NCBI GenBank assembly: GCA_021780105.1 | Contig: JAJXZJ010000005.1 | Span: 1 to 46,904, forward strand | From: a bacterium | GTDB taxonomy: Bacteria > Verrucomicrobiota > Verrucomicrobiia > Limisphaerales > J093 | Direction of reading: 5' to 3' | Length of the DNA: 46,904 nucleotides | Program-made: the position numbers and the translations under genes | In this document: piece by piece, positions 1 through 6,585 of the stretch | How the letters are laid out: each line of letters begins with the position of its first letter | Position numbering within the stretch: position 1 is the first letter of the stretch | The notes under the pieces: model-generated | Told to the model about the DNA's origin: nothing | What the model saw: the letters and a program-made list of their open reading frames with translations, nothing else | Database searches by the model: none

Positions 1-180
1 CTGTTTGACATTATAAAACTCGTGTGTATCCATGTCTGGCCACACGATGACGGCTACGACTACCAAATAAAGACAGCCTGCTTTGAATAATAAAACATTC
101 CATTTTAACTGTGAGCAAACAATTGTTCTCATTGCTGTCGCTGACAGTTGTATGGCTTGCCGTTTTATTCTTGCCAACAT
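1..180 (-). CDS. Module gene C (left copy), membrane-anchored protein, 3' end outside window
   Basis: Sixty codons are open from an ATG at 180-178 to the window edge. The start is supported by an AGGA Shine-Dalgarno-like stretch (aaaggaaagca) just upstream. The N-terminus is basic, followed by one hydrophobic segment (about residues 32-47, KAGCLYLVVVAVIVW) and then PDMDTHEFYNV. This matches the partial gene at the other end of the window, which reads a membrane segment followed by GDLDSEKFYAV, so both carry D-x-D-x(3)-F-Y-x-V straight after the anchor. It follows gene B on the same strand, with an IS element inserted between them. The layout suggests a signal-anchored protein with its bulk outside the cytoplasm. 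I do not recognise the family, and the function is unknown. Confidence 0.6.
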   Translation of the reverse strand, partial: MLARIKRQAIQLSATAMRTIVCSQLKWNVLLFKAGCLYLVVVAVIVWPDMDTHEFYNVKQ

Positions 181-320
181 TGCTTTCCTTTGATGCGGCT
201 ATTCAATCGACACACATCTCCTACTAACTTCTCAGCCGAAGACTCTCTCCACACGTGGACCCATTCTTGTAAAGTTCACATATTCTCACCCCGCTACAAA
301 ATGCATTCACAACTAAAGTG

Positions 321-348
321 CCAAGGCGGCACCTAAGCACCGCCTTGG
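321..348. repeat. Perfect 9-bp inverted repeat between module genes B and C
   Basis: CCAAGGCGG (321-329) pairs with CCGCCTTGG (340-348) around a 10-nt loop. No clear T-run follows on the minus strand, so it is not a typical terminator. It lies between gene B and gene C of the left module, and the right module also has hairpins in that gap. It may be an attenuator or an mRNA-stabilising stem that raises gene B output over gene C; that role is inference. Confidence 0.45.
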
Positions 349-393
349 TAATTGAATGTCGGCTAATAATGGGGTTCAATATGAACGCGCTAA

Positions 394-1275
394 GAGCGTG
401 TACGAAAAGTCTTGCATTGGACCGCAGATGACCGAGGTGGCGGGTTGGAATGCTTGGTATGCGTACTACCAAGTATCCGTGCGACCTGAGCGATGCCGAA
501 TGGCAAATCTTGCGACCGTTTCTCCCGCCCCGCCCCCAACGCGGACGCCCGCCGGTGGACCGCCGGCGGATTATCAATGGCATCCGGCACCTGGTGCGAT
601 CGGGGTGCGCCTGGCGTTTGCTGCCCCATGAATATGGCCCCTGGAGCACCGTGTATGACCTTTACCGACGTTGGGTTAAGAGTGGTCTGTGGATACGAAT
701 CCATGATGCTTTGCGCAGTCGAGTACGCCAGACCTGTGGCCGCAAGGCCGCTCCCACGGCGGCGGTGATGGACAGTCAAACCGTGAAAATCGGCGATCAA
801 GGTGGTCTGCGTGGCTACGACGCGGTGAAGAAAACGACCGGGCGCAAGCGCCACATCCTGGTGGACGTGATGGGCTTGCTCCTGGGAGCCTATGTGGGAC
901 CGGGCGATGAACAGGACCGGGATGGAGCCCAGACTCTCCTGCGCCGGTTCGTCTTTTGGTACGGTTGGATCGCCAAGATTTGGGCCGATGGCGGCTACGC
1001 CGGAGCCTTGGTGGGGTGGGTCAAGTCGCTGCGGTCGCGCCGGCCTATCGAACTGGAGATCGTGCGACGCAGCGATGACGTCCGCGGCTTCAAGGTCCGC
1101 CCACGACGATGGGTGGTGGAGCGAACCTTCGGCTGGTTCGTCAAACAGCGTCGGCTGGTGCGGGATTATGAGGTGAAAACGGAACATTCTGAAGCCATGT
1201 TATACCTTACCATGATCTCGCTGATGATCCGCCGTCTCGCCCGACAGACCGGAAAATGACTTTTCGTACACGCTC
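394..1275 (+). mobile_element. Complete IS5-family insertion sequence (IS1031-like), 882 bp
   Basis: Perfect 18-bp terminal inverted repeats are visible: gagcgtgtacgaaaagtc at 394-411 and its reverse complement at 1258-1275. They are flanked by a direct repeat TAA at 391-393 and 1276-1278, which fits the TNA target duplication of the IS1031 group. The single transposase ORF is intact and its stop codon overlaps the right inverted repeat. The element is clearly GC-richer than the AT-rich DNA on both sides. It lies between genes B and C of the left module. The intact ORF and perfect ends suggest recent insertion. Confidence 0.9.
450..1259 (+). CDS. IS5-family DDE transposase
   Basis: This 269-residue transposase is encoded inside the inverted repeats of the 394-1275 element. 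The N-terminal region (about 8-85) carries the DUF4096-like signature of IS5 transposases (LSDAEWQILRPFLPP, GCAWRLLP). The DDE catalytic residues are visible: D108 in AVMDSQTVK, D180 in IWADGGYAG and E224 in RRWVVERTFGWF. It would catalyse cut-and-paste transposition of its own element. An in-frame ATG at 459 is an alternative start. The length is normal for the IS427/IS1031 groups, and there is no frameshift, so it may be active. Confidence 0.93.
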   Translation: MLGMRTTKYPCDLSDAEWQILRPFLPPRPQRGRPPVDRRRIINGIRHLVRSGCAWRLLPHEYGPWSTVYDLYRRWVKSGLWIRIHDALRSRVRQTCGRKAAPTAAVMDSQTVKIGDQGGLRGYDAVKKTTGRKRHILVDVMGLLLGAYVGPGDEQDRDGAQTLLRRFVFWYGWIAKIWADGGYAGALVGWVKSLRSRRPIELEIVRRSDDVRGFKVRPRRWVVERTFGWFVKQRRLVRDYEVKTEHSEAMLYLTMISLMIRRLARQTGK

Positions 1276-1384
1276 TAAGGGCTTCCCACCCCATTCAACA
1301 GCCCCTATGCATAAATGTATTTATACGAACCCTACTTGGTAGGCCAACAAGCAATGACGTTACAGTCGAAGCGGTTGTGAACAC

Positions 1385-1591
1385 CTAAACACCCGGTGTA
1401 TCGCACGTGCATCCCGAATAACTCACTGAATTTCGACATACGCAATTACCCCCATCACACGCAGCGCCTGCATTTTCGCAGTGCCCGTTGACGGCTGAAC
1501 ATGTGCCGTCGCTACATGCTGCCAAAACGACATTGTAGGTTGGCAATGCAATCAACGCACTAACAACTATCAGTAATACAACCTTTTTCAT
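1385..1591 (-). CDS. Module gene B (left copy), short Cys-rich exported peptide
   Basis: This 68-residue protein starts with a clear signal peptide (MKKVVLLIVVSALIALPTYN, cleavage probably after VLA). The predicted mature part of about 44 residues has eight cysteines (CSDGTC, GHC, AAC, GNCVC, GCTC) and is Gly/Ser/Asn-rich. The ATG at 1591-1589 overlaps the stop of gene A (ATGA), and a GGAGG sits 11 nt upstream inside the end of gene A. An in-frame ATG at 1600 is too close to that GGAGG. An even cysteine count with an N-terminal export signal suggests four disulfides. Its neighbour A has a MauE-like domain, a family linked to disulfide maturation. I do not recognise the family; secreted bacteriocin-like peptide or surface protein are both possible. 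Confidence 0.72.
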   Translation of the reverse strand: MKKVVLLIVVSALIALPTYNVVLAACSDGTCSAVNGHCENAGAACDGGNCVCRNSVSYSGCTCDTPGV

Positions 1592-3261
1592 AACTGCCAT
1601 TTCCTCCGCATTTTGTTTGCTTTGTTTACTGTTCTGAACCACAGAATAACTGCCGGTATAACGATCAATACCAGAAGAATTAATGCAGCCCATTTTTTGC
1701 CACGGTCGGCAAAATCGTTGTATTTTCGCCCATGCTGCAACCAGTCTTCCGCTTGGACCAACAGCTCTTGATCCTGACTAGACTTCCAAGGATCACCACG
1801 CTTTAGCATGTACTCCGCGTATTTGAAAATGCGTTCGGCATTGGACTTTTTATAACGGTAGTCCATTACTTGGGTTGACGCCTCAATTTGCGGAAATATA
1901 TTTTTGCTTTCCTCGTGGATAATAATGCTAGTTGCTCTCACATTGAACATCCGAGAAGGTAATGGACCATTAGGAGGCGGCATGTATGACTTCAGTGTAG
2001 AGGCCATAGGAATCGTCATGCCATTTGTGTGGAGCCACTGTGAACACTCATATCGTGCTCCAACCCAACCAGACTGTATGGACTTTCTCTCTTGAAGGCG
2101 CAGTATGTACATGTTGTATGTCCCTAAGCTTTCGGGATAGTCCAATTCCCGACGGAACAACTCTTTTTGTTCGCTGCGGTCTAGCCGTTTGTCGCGTATA
2201 ATTTGCACATCTTTAAAAAATCGTCCGTCATCAGATAGCTCAAAAATCCATTTATACCCCCAAGCTCCAGGATTCTCCTGACCGAGGGTCCACGGCACTG
2301 GCATTTCAACCGAACCAAACTGATTTGTCTTACAAAGATCCGGTCGGATTCCATAGGTAACACTCACTAGCCCCGCTCCCAACGGGTCGGCGTTCAATGG
2401 AATACAAACACCTGACGGAGAAATTGTAGCCACAAACCTGTCTGAACTTGGCAAATTTGTGGCTGACGTATTGAAATTTGAGCCCACGGGTTCCAAAACA
2501 TAACTGTTCGTTCCATCGTAAAATCTGATTTCCCACCAGGTGTTAATTTCCAGATTGGTCACTGAAATTCGCCAAGTGTTGTCTGCAATGATTGCGGTAA
2601 ATATTGAGTGCCATTGCCATTGGCTATAAGCGGAGCCTGTATCTGGATTGCACAACGATGAATCTACGTAACCATGGACTTCGATTGATGGATCAGCTAA
2701 AGCTGCATGTTGGAATTGTAGGAGCATAATAATCCCCACACAATAAATCAGGCGTGAGAGAATATTACATGCTCTTTGACAGAACCAAGGGATAGTCGTT
2801 AATACAAGGCAAATCAACGTAGCAATCGGGATGGCCTTTTCCTGTGTCTTTGTGACATGAAGCAATTTTCCGAGGAGACCTAAGCACCCACAGTAGTTAC
2901 CACCCGTATAGTAAAATGCCCACCTATACCAAAGCATAACGGCGACAAAGGTCAGGATTACTGCATTTGTGATTCCGGTACCGCGCCATTTGAAGCATAA
3001 TATGGCGGTTGCAATCTCCAAAAAGGCAGCACAAAGATATAAATGCCAATTCGTAAGAAATGGAAATACTGTGCTACGCAATTGGTGGTTACGGTCAGGA
3101 AGTGTTAGAAAACTTAAATGTGAGAGTGCATATAGCAGCAATATACTTCCTGCACAACTATGCAAAAATGAAGGGAGTACTCTCAGGAGTGACGTGTCTG
3201 ACGTGGATGACCCATGTTCAGATGAACCATGTGTGTAATTGACCTGAGTCTTAGTATTCAT
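1588..3261 (-). CDS. Module gene A (left copy), MauE/DoxX-like membrane protein with large exported domain
   Basis: 557 residues in three parts. (i) Residues 31-165 hold four membrane segments (about 34-54, 72-90, 97-117, 142-161), with C124-G-C126-L-G after the third; this CxC(L/F)G motif and topology fit MauE/DoxX-type redox-associated membrane proteins. (ii) Residues 169-189 look like an internal signal peptide (LIYCVGIIMLLQFQHAALA), followed by an exported domain of about 325 residues with four cysteines and the motif NGMTIPMASTLKSYMP, also present as ARGITIPLHFMLTAYAP in the right copy. (iii) A C-terminal membrane segment (about 520-540) has a basic tail. The stop overlaps the start of gene B. 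The DNA is AT-rich compared with the core. I saw no strong ribosome site at 3261, so the start is provisional. MauE itself is needed to mature the six-disulfide MauA subunit; an analogous role for gene B is inference. Confidence 0.75.
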   Translation of the reverse strand: MNTKTQVNYTHGSSEHGSSTSDTSLLRVLPSFLHSCAGSILLLYALSHLSFLTLPDRNHQLRSTVFPFLTNWHLYLCAAFLEIATAILCFKWRGTGITNAVILTFVAVMLWYRWAFYYTGGNYCGCLGLLGKLLHVTKTQEKAIPIATLICLVLTTIPWFCQRACNILSRLIYCVGIIMLLQFQHAALADPSIEVHGYVDSSLCNPDTGSAYSQWQWHSIFTAIIADNTWRISVTNLEINTWWEIRFYDGTNSYVLEPVGSNFNTSATNLPSSDRFVATISPSGVCIPLNADPLGAGLVSVTYGIRPDLCKTNQFGSVEMPVPWTLGQENPGAWGYKWIFELSDDGRFFKDVQIIRDKRLDRSEQKELFRRELDYPESLGTYNMYILRLQERKSIQSGWVGARYECSQWLHTNGMTIPMASTLKSYMPPPNGPLPSRMFNVRATSIIIHEESKNIFPQIEASTQVMDYRYKKSNAERIFKYAEYMLKRGDPWKSSQDQELLVQAEDWLQHGRKYNDFADRGKKWAALILLVLIVIPAVILWFRTVNKANKMRRKWQL

Positions 3262-3753
3262 GCGTACTAATGCTATGCTTCACGCGCAATTCCCTTTTCT
3301 TTGCTCATCATTCGTTAAACTCAATGTTGGTAAGGGTTGAATGTTTCAAAGTGTAGCGGAGTGGCTTGTTCGTTTATCACCCGTTTGCGTGACAAACTCT
3401 CTACGTGCCAGACGGCTGCCGCGCTCTGGTCGTGGACATTCAGCTCTTTGAAAAGTGGTTCAAGTGAGTCTTTATTGCTGTGCGCGACGCTCGTCTTTGT
3501 GGCGATTCCCTTGTCCAACTTGCATTGCGAAAGCAACTTAATTGCTCTTCGTCGCGGTCGTCGCGCGAACCACCAGTTTTGTGCCTGTTGTGTCTCTTTG
3601 TGGCCAAGCCTGGTTGCGCGAAGGAGACGAAGGAAGCGAAAGGCAACTAAGGCTTTTTTCTCCTTCACGGCCCTCGCGGTCGTCGCGCGAACCGCCGATC
3701 GTGTTCTCTTTGAGCTACTCGCACGCCAAGCGGTGCTTGGAGACAGGCGGGAG
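3262..3753. other. Non-coding region upstream of left module
   Basis: No convincing gene; the ORFs on both strands lack domain signals and start sites. It contains two copies of a ~20-bp motif, tcgcggtcgtcgcgcgaacc, at about 3555-3574 and 3675-3694. A short segment reading (on the minus strand) cacaaaactggtggttcgcg also recurs near 43664-43683 in front of the right module. The region probably holds the promoter and leader of gene A, but no clear -35/-10 pair is visible. Confidence 0.4.
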
Positions 3754-4060
3754 AACGGTTCGGCGCGCGGGGAAATGGTAGCCGAGACCGGCCGGAACTG
3801 GTTTCGGACATCCTTCGGGGATCGTTCGAGGATCCTTCGGGAACCGGTCGCGCGAGATTGCAGGTCATCGGCTGGGCCGGGAGCCGGTCCGGTCTTGATC
3901 CCCGCCGCCGTTGATTGGGCCTTTTCTCTGTCCACAAACATTCCTTGCTTCTGCGGACTGATCCATCTTTTAGCTGACGTTAAAAGGATTAACCCCCCCC
4001 CACGAAACCTGTCAACGATTTTTTGAAGAATTCTTGCCGATCTCAAAAATCATTATGGTT
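3754..4060 (-). repeat. ~300-bp dispersed repeat, left copy (inverted relative to 43305-43610)
   Basis: Read on the minus strand, this segment aligns with 43305-43610 on the plus strand. The central ~190 bp (from ttgacaggtttcgtggggg to gaaggatgtccgaaacca) is nearly identical, and the edges are diverged but still recognisable. It contains a run of nine C on the plus strand (eight G in the other copy) and a hairpin-like ggatcctcgaacgatcc between two ccgaaggat copies. No coding sense is apparent. In both places it lies on the 5' side of a module A gene. Confidence 0.85.
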
Positions 4061-4135
4061 GAACGTAACTGGGCAGAACCGCAATTCAGTTAGTTCGAAC
4101 TGAAAGCCGAACCTTCGTGAAGAATATATTCACCG

Positions 4136-4161
4136 AAAAAGTTCGATCCCAAGCGGGATCG
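4136..4161 (-). terminator. Rho-independent terminator of cytochrome c gene
   Basis: On the minus strand CGATCCC-GCTT-GGGATCG forms a 7-bp perfect stem with a 4-nt loop, followed by AAC and TTTTT. It lies 22 nt beyond the stop of the cytochrome c gene. Confidence 0.75.
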
Positions 4162-4182
4162 TCATGGTCTGGGCGGAAAAAA

Positions 4183-5946
4183 TTAAGGCAGCCCGTCAGG
4201 CGGCGGCGCGTGATCGCCGTAGAGCAGGTAAAGCCAGATCGAGCGAATCTGCCGCTCGGTGTCGCCGCCGAGGATGGTCTGCACGGTCGCCTTGCCGTCG
4301 AGCCAGAAACCCGGCATTCGCGTGCCCGGCCGCAGCGCGGTCGGGTCCAGCAGATACTGGCGAAACCATTCCGGCTTCAACTGCTTGGCCATTTGCGTCA
4401 AATCCATGACTGAGATGGTCAGCGATGGCCGGCCGCCGTAACGGTGACAGGTGATGCACGAGCACCCGTTCGTGCCGACCAGCCTTCGGCCCATTTCCGC
4501 GCTGCCGCGGACGACCGGCCCTGCCGGCAGCGGCGGCGCGTCCGCCGCGCCAAATTCCGCGACGAGCTGGACCACGTTCGATGCGCCAAACTGCGGCATC
4601 CGCGTGGCCGTGTAAGGACGCACGGCGCCCCGCTGGATCAGCACTTCACGCAGCCACTCGGAACGCAGCTTGTCGCCCACGCCGGTCAGGTGCGGCGGCA
4701 GCCGCCCCTCGTCGCCGAGATCGGCGTCGGTGAGCGTGGTGAAATAATCCGCCCGGCTCGGTGTGGGGCCGCCGTAGCCCGCGCGGGAATGACAGGCGAA
4801 GCAATCCAGCCGCACCATCGTGGTCGCCACCTGCTCCGCGGCTGTCAGCGGTTGGGCAAGACGCGCGCGACTGGCCAGCGTCACTCGCAGCGCCACGCGT
4901 TGAGCGTCGTTGAACTGATAGCGAGGTCGGCCGGCTGCGGGCGTGGCGGCCAGGCAGCCGTCCGGGGAATCGGCATTCAGGTCCGCGAGCGGTTTGGCGG
5001 CGAGCGTTGAAACGATTTTCGGCTGGCCGAAGCCCAGTTCATGGCACGCCGCGCAGCCCAATGAGGCGAACAAGTCGCGTCCGCGTTTAGCCTTGGCCGC
5101 GTCAACCACGAACGCCGCCGCACCGGCGATTGCCGTCGGCGGCGGATTGGTTTCCGGCCCGCTGAATTCCAGATACGTTGCGATTGTGTGAGCTTCGGCC
5201 TCCGTGAGATTCAGCGACGGCATCCGGCCGGCCGGGCGCGTGACCAGTGGATCGAGGAGAAACCGCGTCAGTTCGCCGGGCGCGTATGCGCGGCGCAAGT
5301 CGCCGAGTGGCACCGAGGTGTTGTTGAGTTGCTTCAGCACGAACCGCGCGGCGTCGGGATCGGTCGGCACGGCCGTTTTCGGGAATAACGCGGCGGCCGG
5401 CTCGCGTGGCGCGTGACAGGCAACGCAGCCGACGCGGTGGAACAGCACGCGACCCTGCGCAAAGGCCGCGCGGTCGAGCGGCATGGCGGCGACTGGTTTC
5501 GGCGGAGCGAGGGATTCGAGGAACTGGACCAGCGATTCGTCGGTTTCATCGCGCTCCGCGTCGGTCATGTCGTGCAGCAGCGCCGGCATGGTGGTGCCGG
5601 GTTTGGTCGCCACCGGGTCGCGGATGAACGCGCGCAAATAATCGGCCCGCATTCGCGCGGCGGCAGTGCCCAGCAACGGCGCCGACGCCGGCGTCAGCCG
5701 CGCCGTGATCGCAGGGGCGGCGACGTGGCACGCGGTGCAGTTCAATTCCCCGAGCAGGATTTCGCCGGGATCCACGTCGGGTGCGCCGGCCTCCAAACCC
5801 CGGACCACCAACGCGCCGGGCTGCGCGAAGGCGTTTGCCAGCGTCAATGCACCGAGGAAAATTCCTGCGACGATCCGACCGCACAGGCGGCGCTGGCCCT
5901 CGGCGGAGCGCAAAACCATTTTTCCCGCTGGCGTGGCAACGAACAT
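4183..5946 (-). CDS. Exported multiheme cytochrome c protein with five CxxCH sites
   Basis: 587 residues. The N-terminus has a signal peptide (about 20-41, hydrophobic IVAGIFLGALTLANAFA). Five heme c sites are visible: CTACH at 70, CVACH at 174, CAACH at 298, CFACH at 382 and CITCH at 497. Several are followed by candidate axial methionine motifs such as GTTMP, AGRMP, ATRMP and GTRMPGFW. This is a tandem array of class I-like cytochrome c modules, so a periplasmic electron carrier or subunit of an oxidising enzyme is likely. No catalytic partner is adjacent: the gene is monocistronic, with its own terminator downstream, and the divergent neighbour is a RidA-family gene. An internal Met at residue 10 is an alternative start. 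The substrate cannot be told from the sequence. Confidence 0.85.
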   Translation of the reverse strand: MFVATPAGKMVLRSAEGQRRLCGRIVAGIFLGALTLANAFAQPGALVVRGLEAGAPDVDPGEILLGELNCTACHVAAPAITARLTPASAPLLGTAAARMRADYLRAFIRDPVATKPGTTMPALLHDMTDAERDETDESLVQFLESLAPPKPVAAMPLDRAAFAQGRVLFHRVGCVACHAPREPAAALFPKTAVPTDPDAARFVLKQLNNTSVPLGDLRRAYAPGELTRFLLDPLVTRPAGRMPSLNLTEAEAHTIATYLEFSGPETNPPPTAIAGAAAFVVDAAKAKRGRDLFASLGCAACHELGFGQPKIVSTLAAKPLADLNADSPDGCLAATPAAGRPRYQFNDAQRVALRVTLASRARLAQPLTAAEQVATTMVRLDCFACHSRAGYGGPTPSRADYFTTLTDADLGDEGRLPPHLTGVGDKLRSEWLREVLIQRGAVRPYTATRMPQFGASNVVQLVAEFGAADAPPLPAGPVVRGSAEMGRRLVGTNGCSCITCHRYGGRPSLTISVMDLTQMAKQLKPEWFRQYLLDPTALRPGTRMPGFWLDGKATVQTILGGDTERQIRSIWLYLLYGDHAPPPDGLP

Positions 5947-6099
5947 TTTGAGTCGTGACGGACCGGCCGCGCGGCCGGCTTCGTTGCGTTATTACAGCCG
6001 CTGCGGGCGGGCGGCGTCCAATGATTTTCCGCGCGACTTGACCCGGTTGGATTCCCGGTTTAAGACGGCAACCGCGAAACGTCATCACCGGATTTGATC

Positions 6100-6483
6100 A
6101 TGAGCACCAAGAAAGTTGTCCGTCCCGCCGGCGCGCCTGCTCCGGTCGGTCCCTATAACCACGCGATCCGCGTCGGCGAGCTGCTGTTTTGTTCCGGGCA
6201 GATTCCGCTCGACCCGGCGACCGGCCAGCTCGCCGGCGCGGACATCCAGACGCAGACAGCACGCGTGCTGGAAAACATCCGTGTCGTGCTGGCGGCGGAG
6301 CAGCTTGATTTTGCGAGCGTTGTGAAGACGACGGTCTTTCTGACCGATCTGGGTGACTTCGCGGCGATGAACGAGGTTTACGGGCGCTATTTCACGATCG
6401 ACCATCCCGCGCGTTCAACGGTGCAAGTCGCGGCGCTGCCGCGCGGCGCGCGGGTGGAGATTGAAGTCGTGGCGCACGCGTAA
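6100..6483 (+). CDS. ridA: RidA/YjgF-family enamine/imine deaminase
   Basis: 127 residues, the usual length of the family. RidA proteins hydrolyse reactive enamine/imine intermediates such as 2-aminoacrylate made by PLP enzymes, and act as cytoplasmic trimers. The family signature is clear: GAPAPVGPYNHAI near the N-terminus, FCSGQIPLD, and PARSTVQVAALPRGARVEIE with R105 (binds the substrate carboxylate) and E120. The ATG at 6100 is preferred over the in-frame TTG at 6094. It is divergent from the cytochrome c gene and convergent with the gene ending at 6586, so it is probably transcribed alone. The symbol reflects the family; orthology to E. coli ridA was not tested. Confidence 0.9.
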   Translation: MSTKKVVRPAGAPAPVGPYNHAIRVGELLFCSGQIPLDPATGQLAGADIQTQTARVLENIRVVLAAEQLDFASVVKTTVFLTDLGDFAAMNEVYGRYFTIDHPARSTVQVAALPRGARVEIEVVAHA

Positions 6484-6585
6484 GGTGTGCGGAAACGAAG
6501 CCGCGCCCGTCGCCGGCAAGAACAGCCGAAGCGATGAGCGCGGTGCGGGTAACCCAAACGAGAAATCAGTTCGCGGCCGGCCGGC

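Noticed and set aside
111..227. 38-codon hydrophobic peptide from a GTG on the plus strand
   Set aside because: It overlaps the better supported minus-strand gene C, has no ribosome site and no match in the right module.
390..1187. 265-codon frame on the minus strand inside the IS
   Set aside because: Shadow of the transposase; it starts and ends without family features.
3541..3700. Possible CRISPR-like repeats (two ~20-bp copies of tcgcggtcgtcgcgcgaacc)
   Set aside because: Only two copies with about 100 bp between, no regular spacing and no cas genes.
3321..4046. 241-codon (minus) and 229-codon (plus) frames over the left repeat
   Set aside because: They overlap each other and the dispersed repeat; the similarity to the frame at 43253-43906 is explained by the DNA repeat and is lost where the repeat ends.
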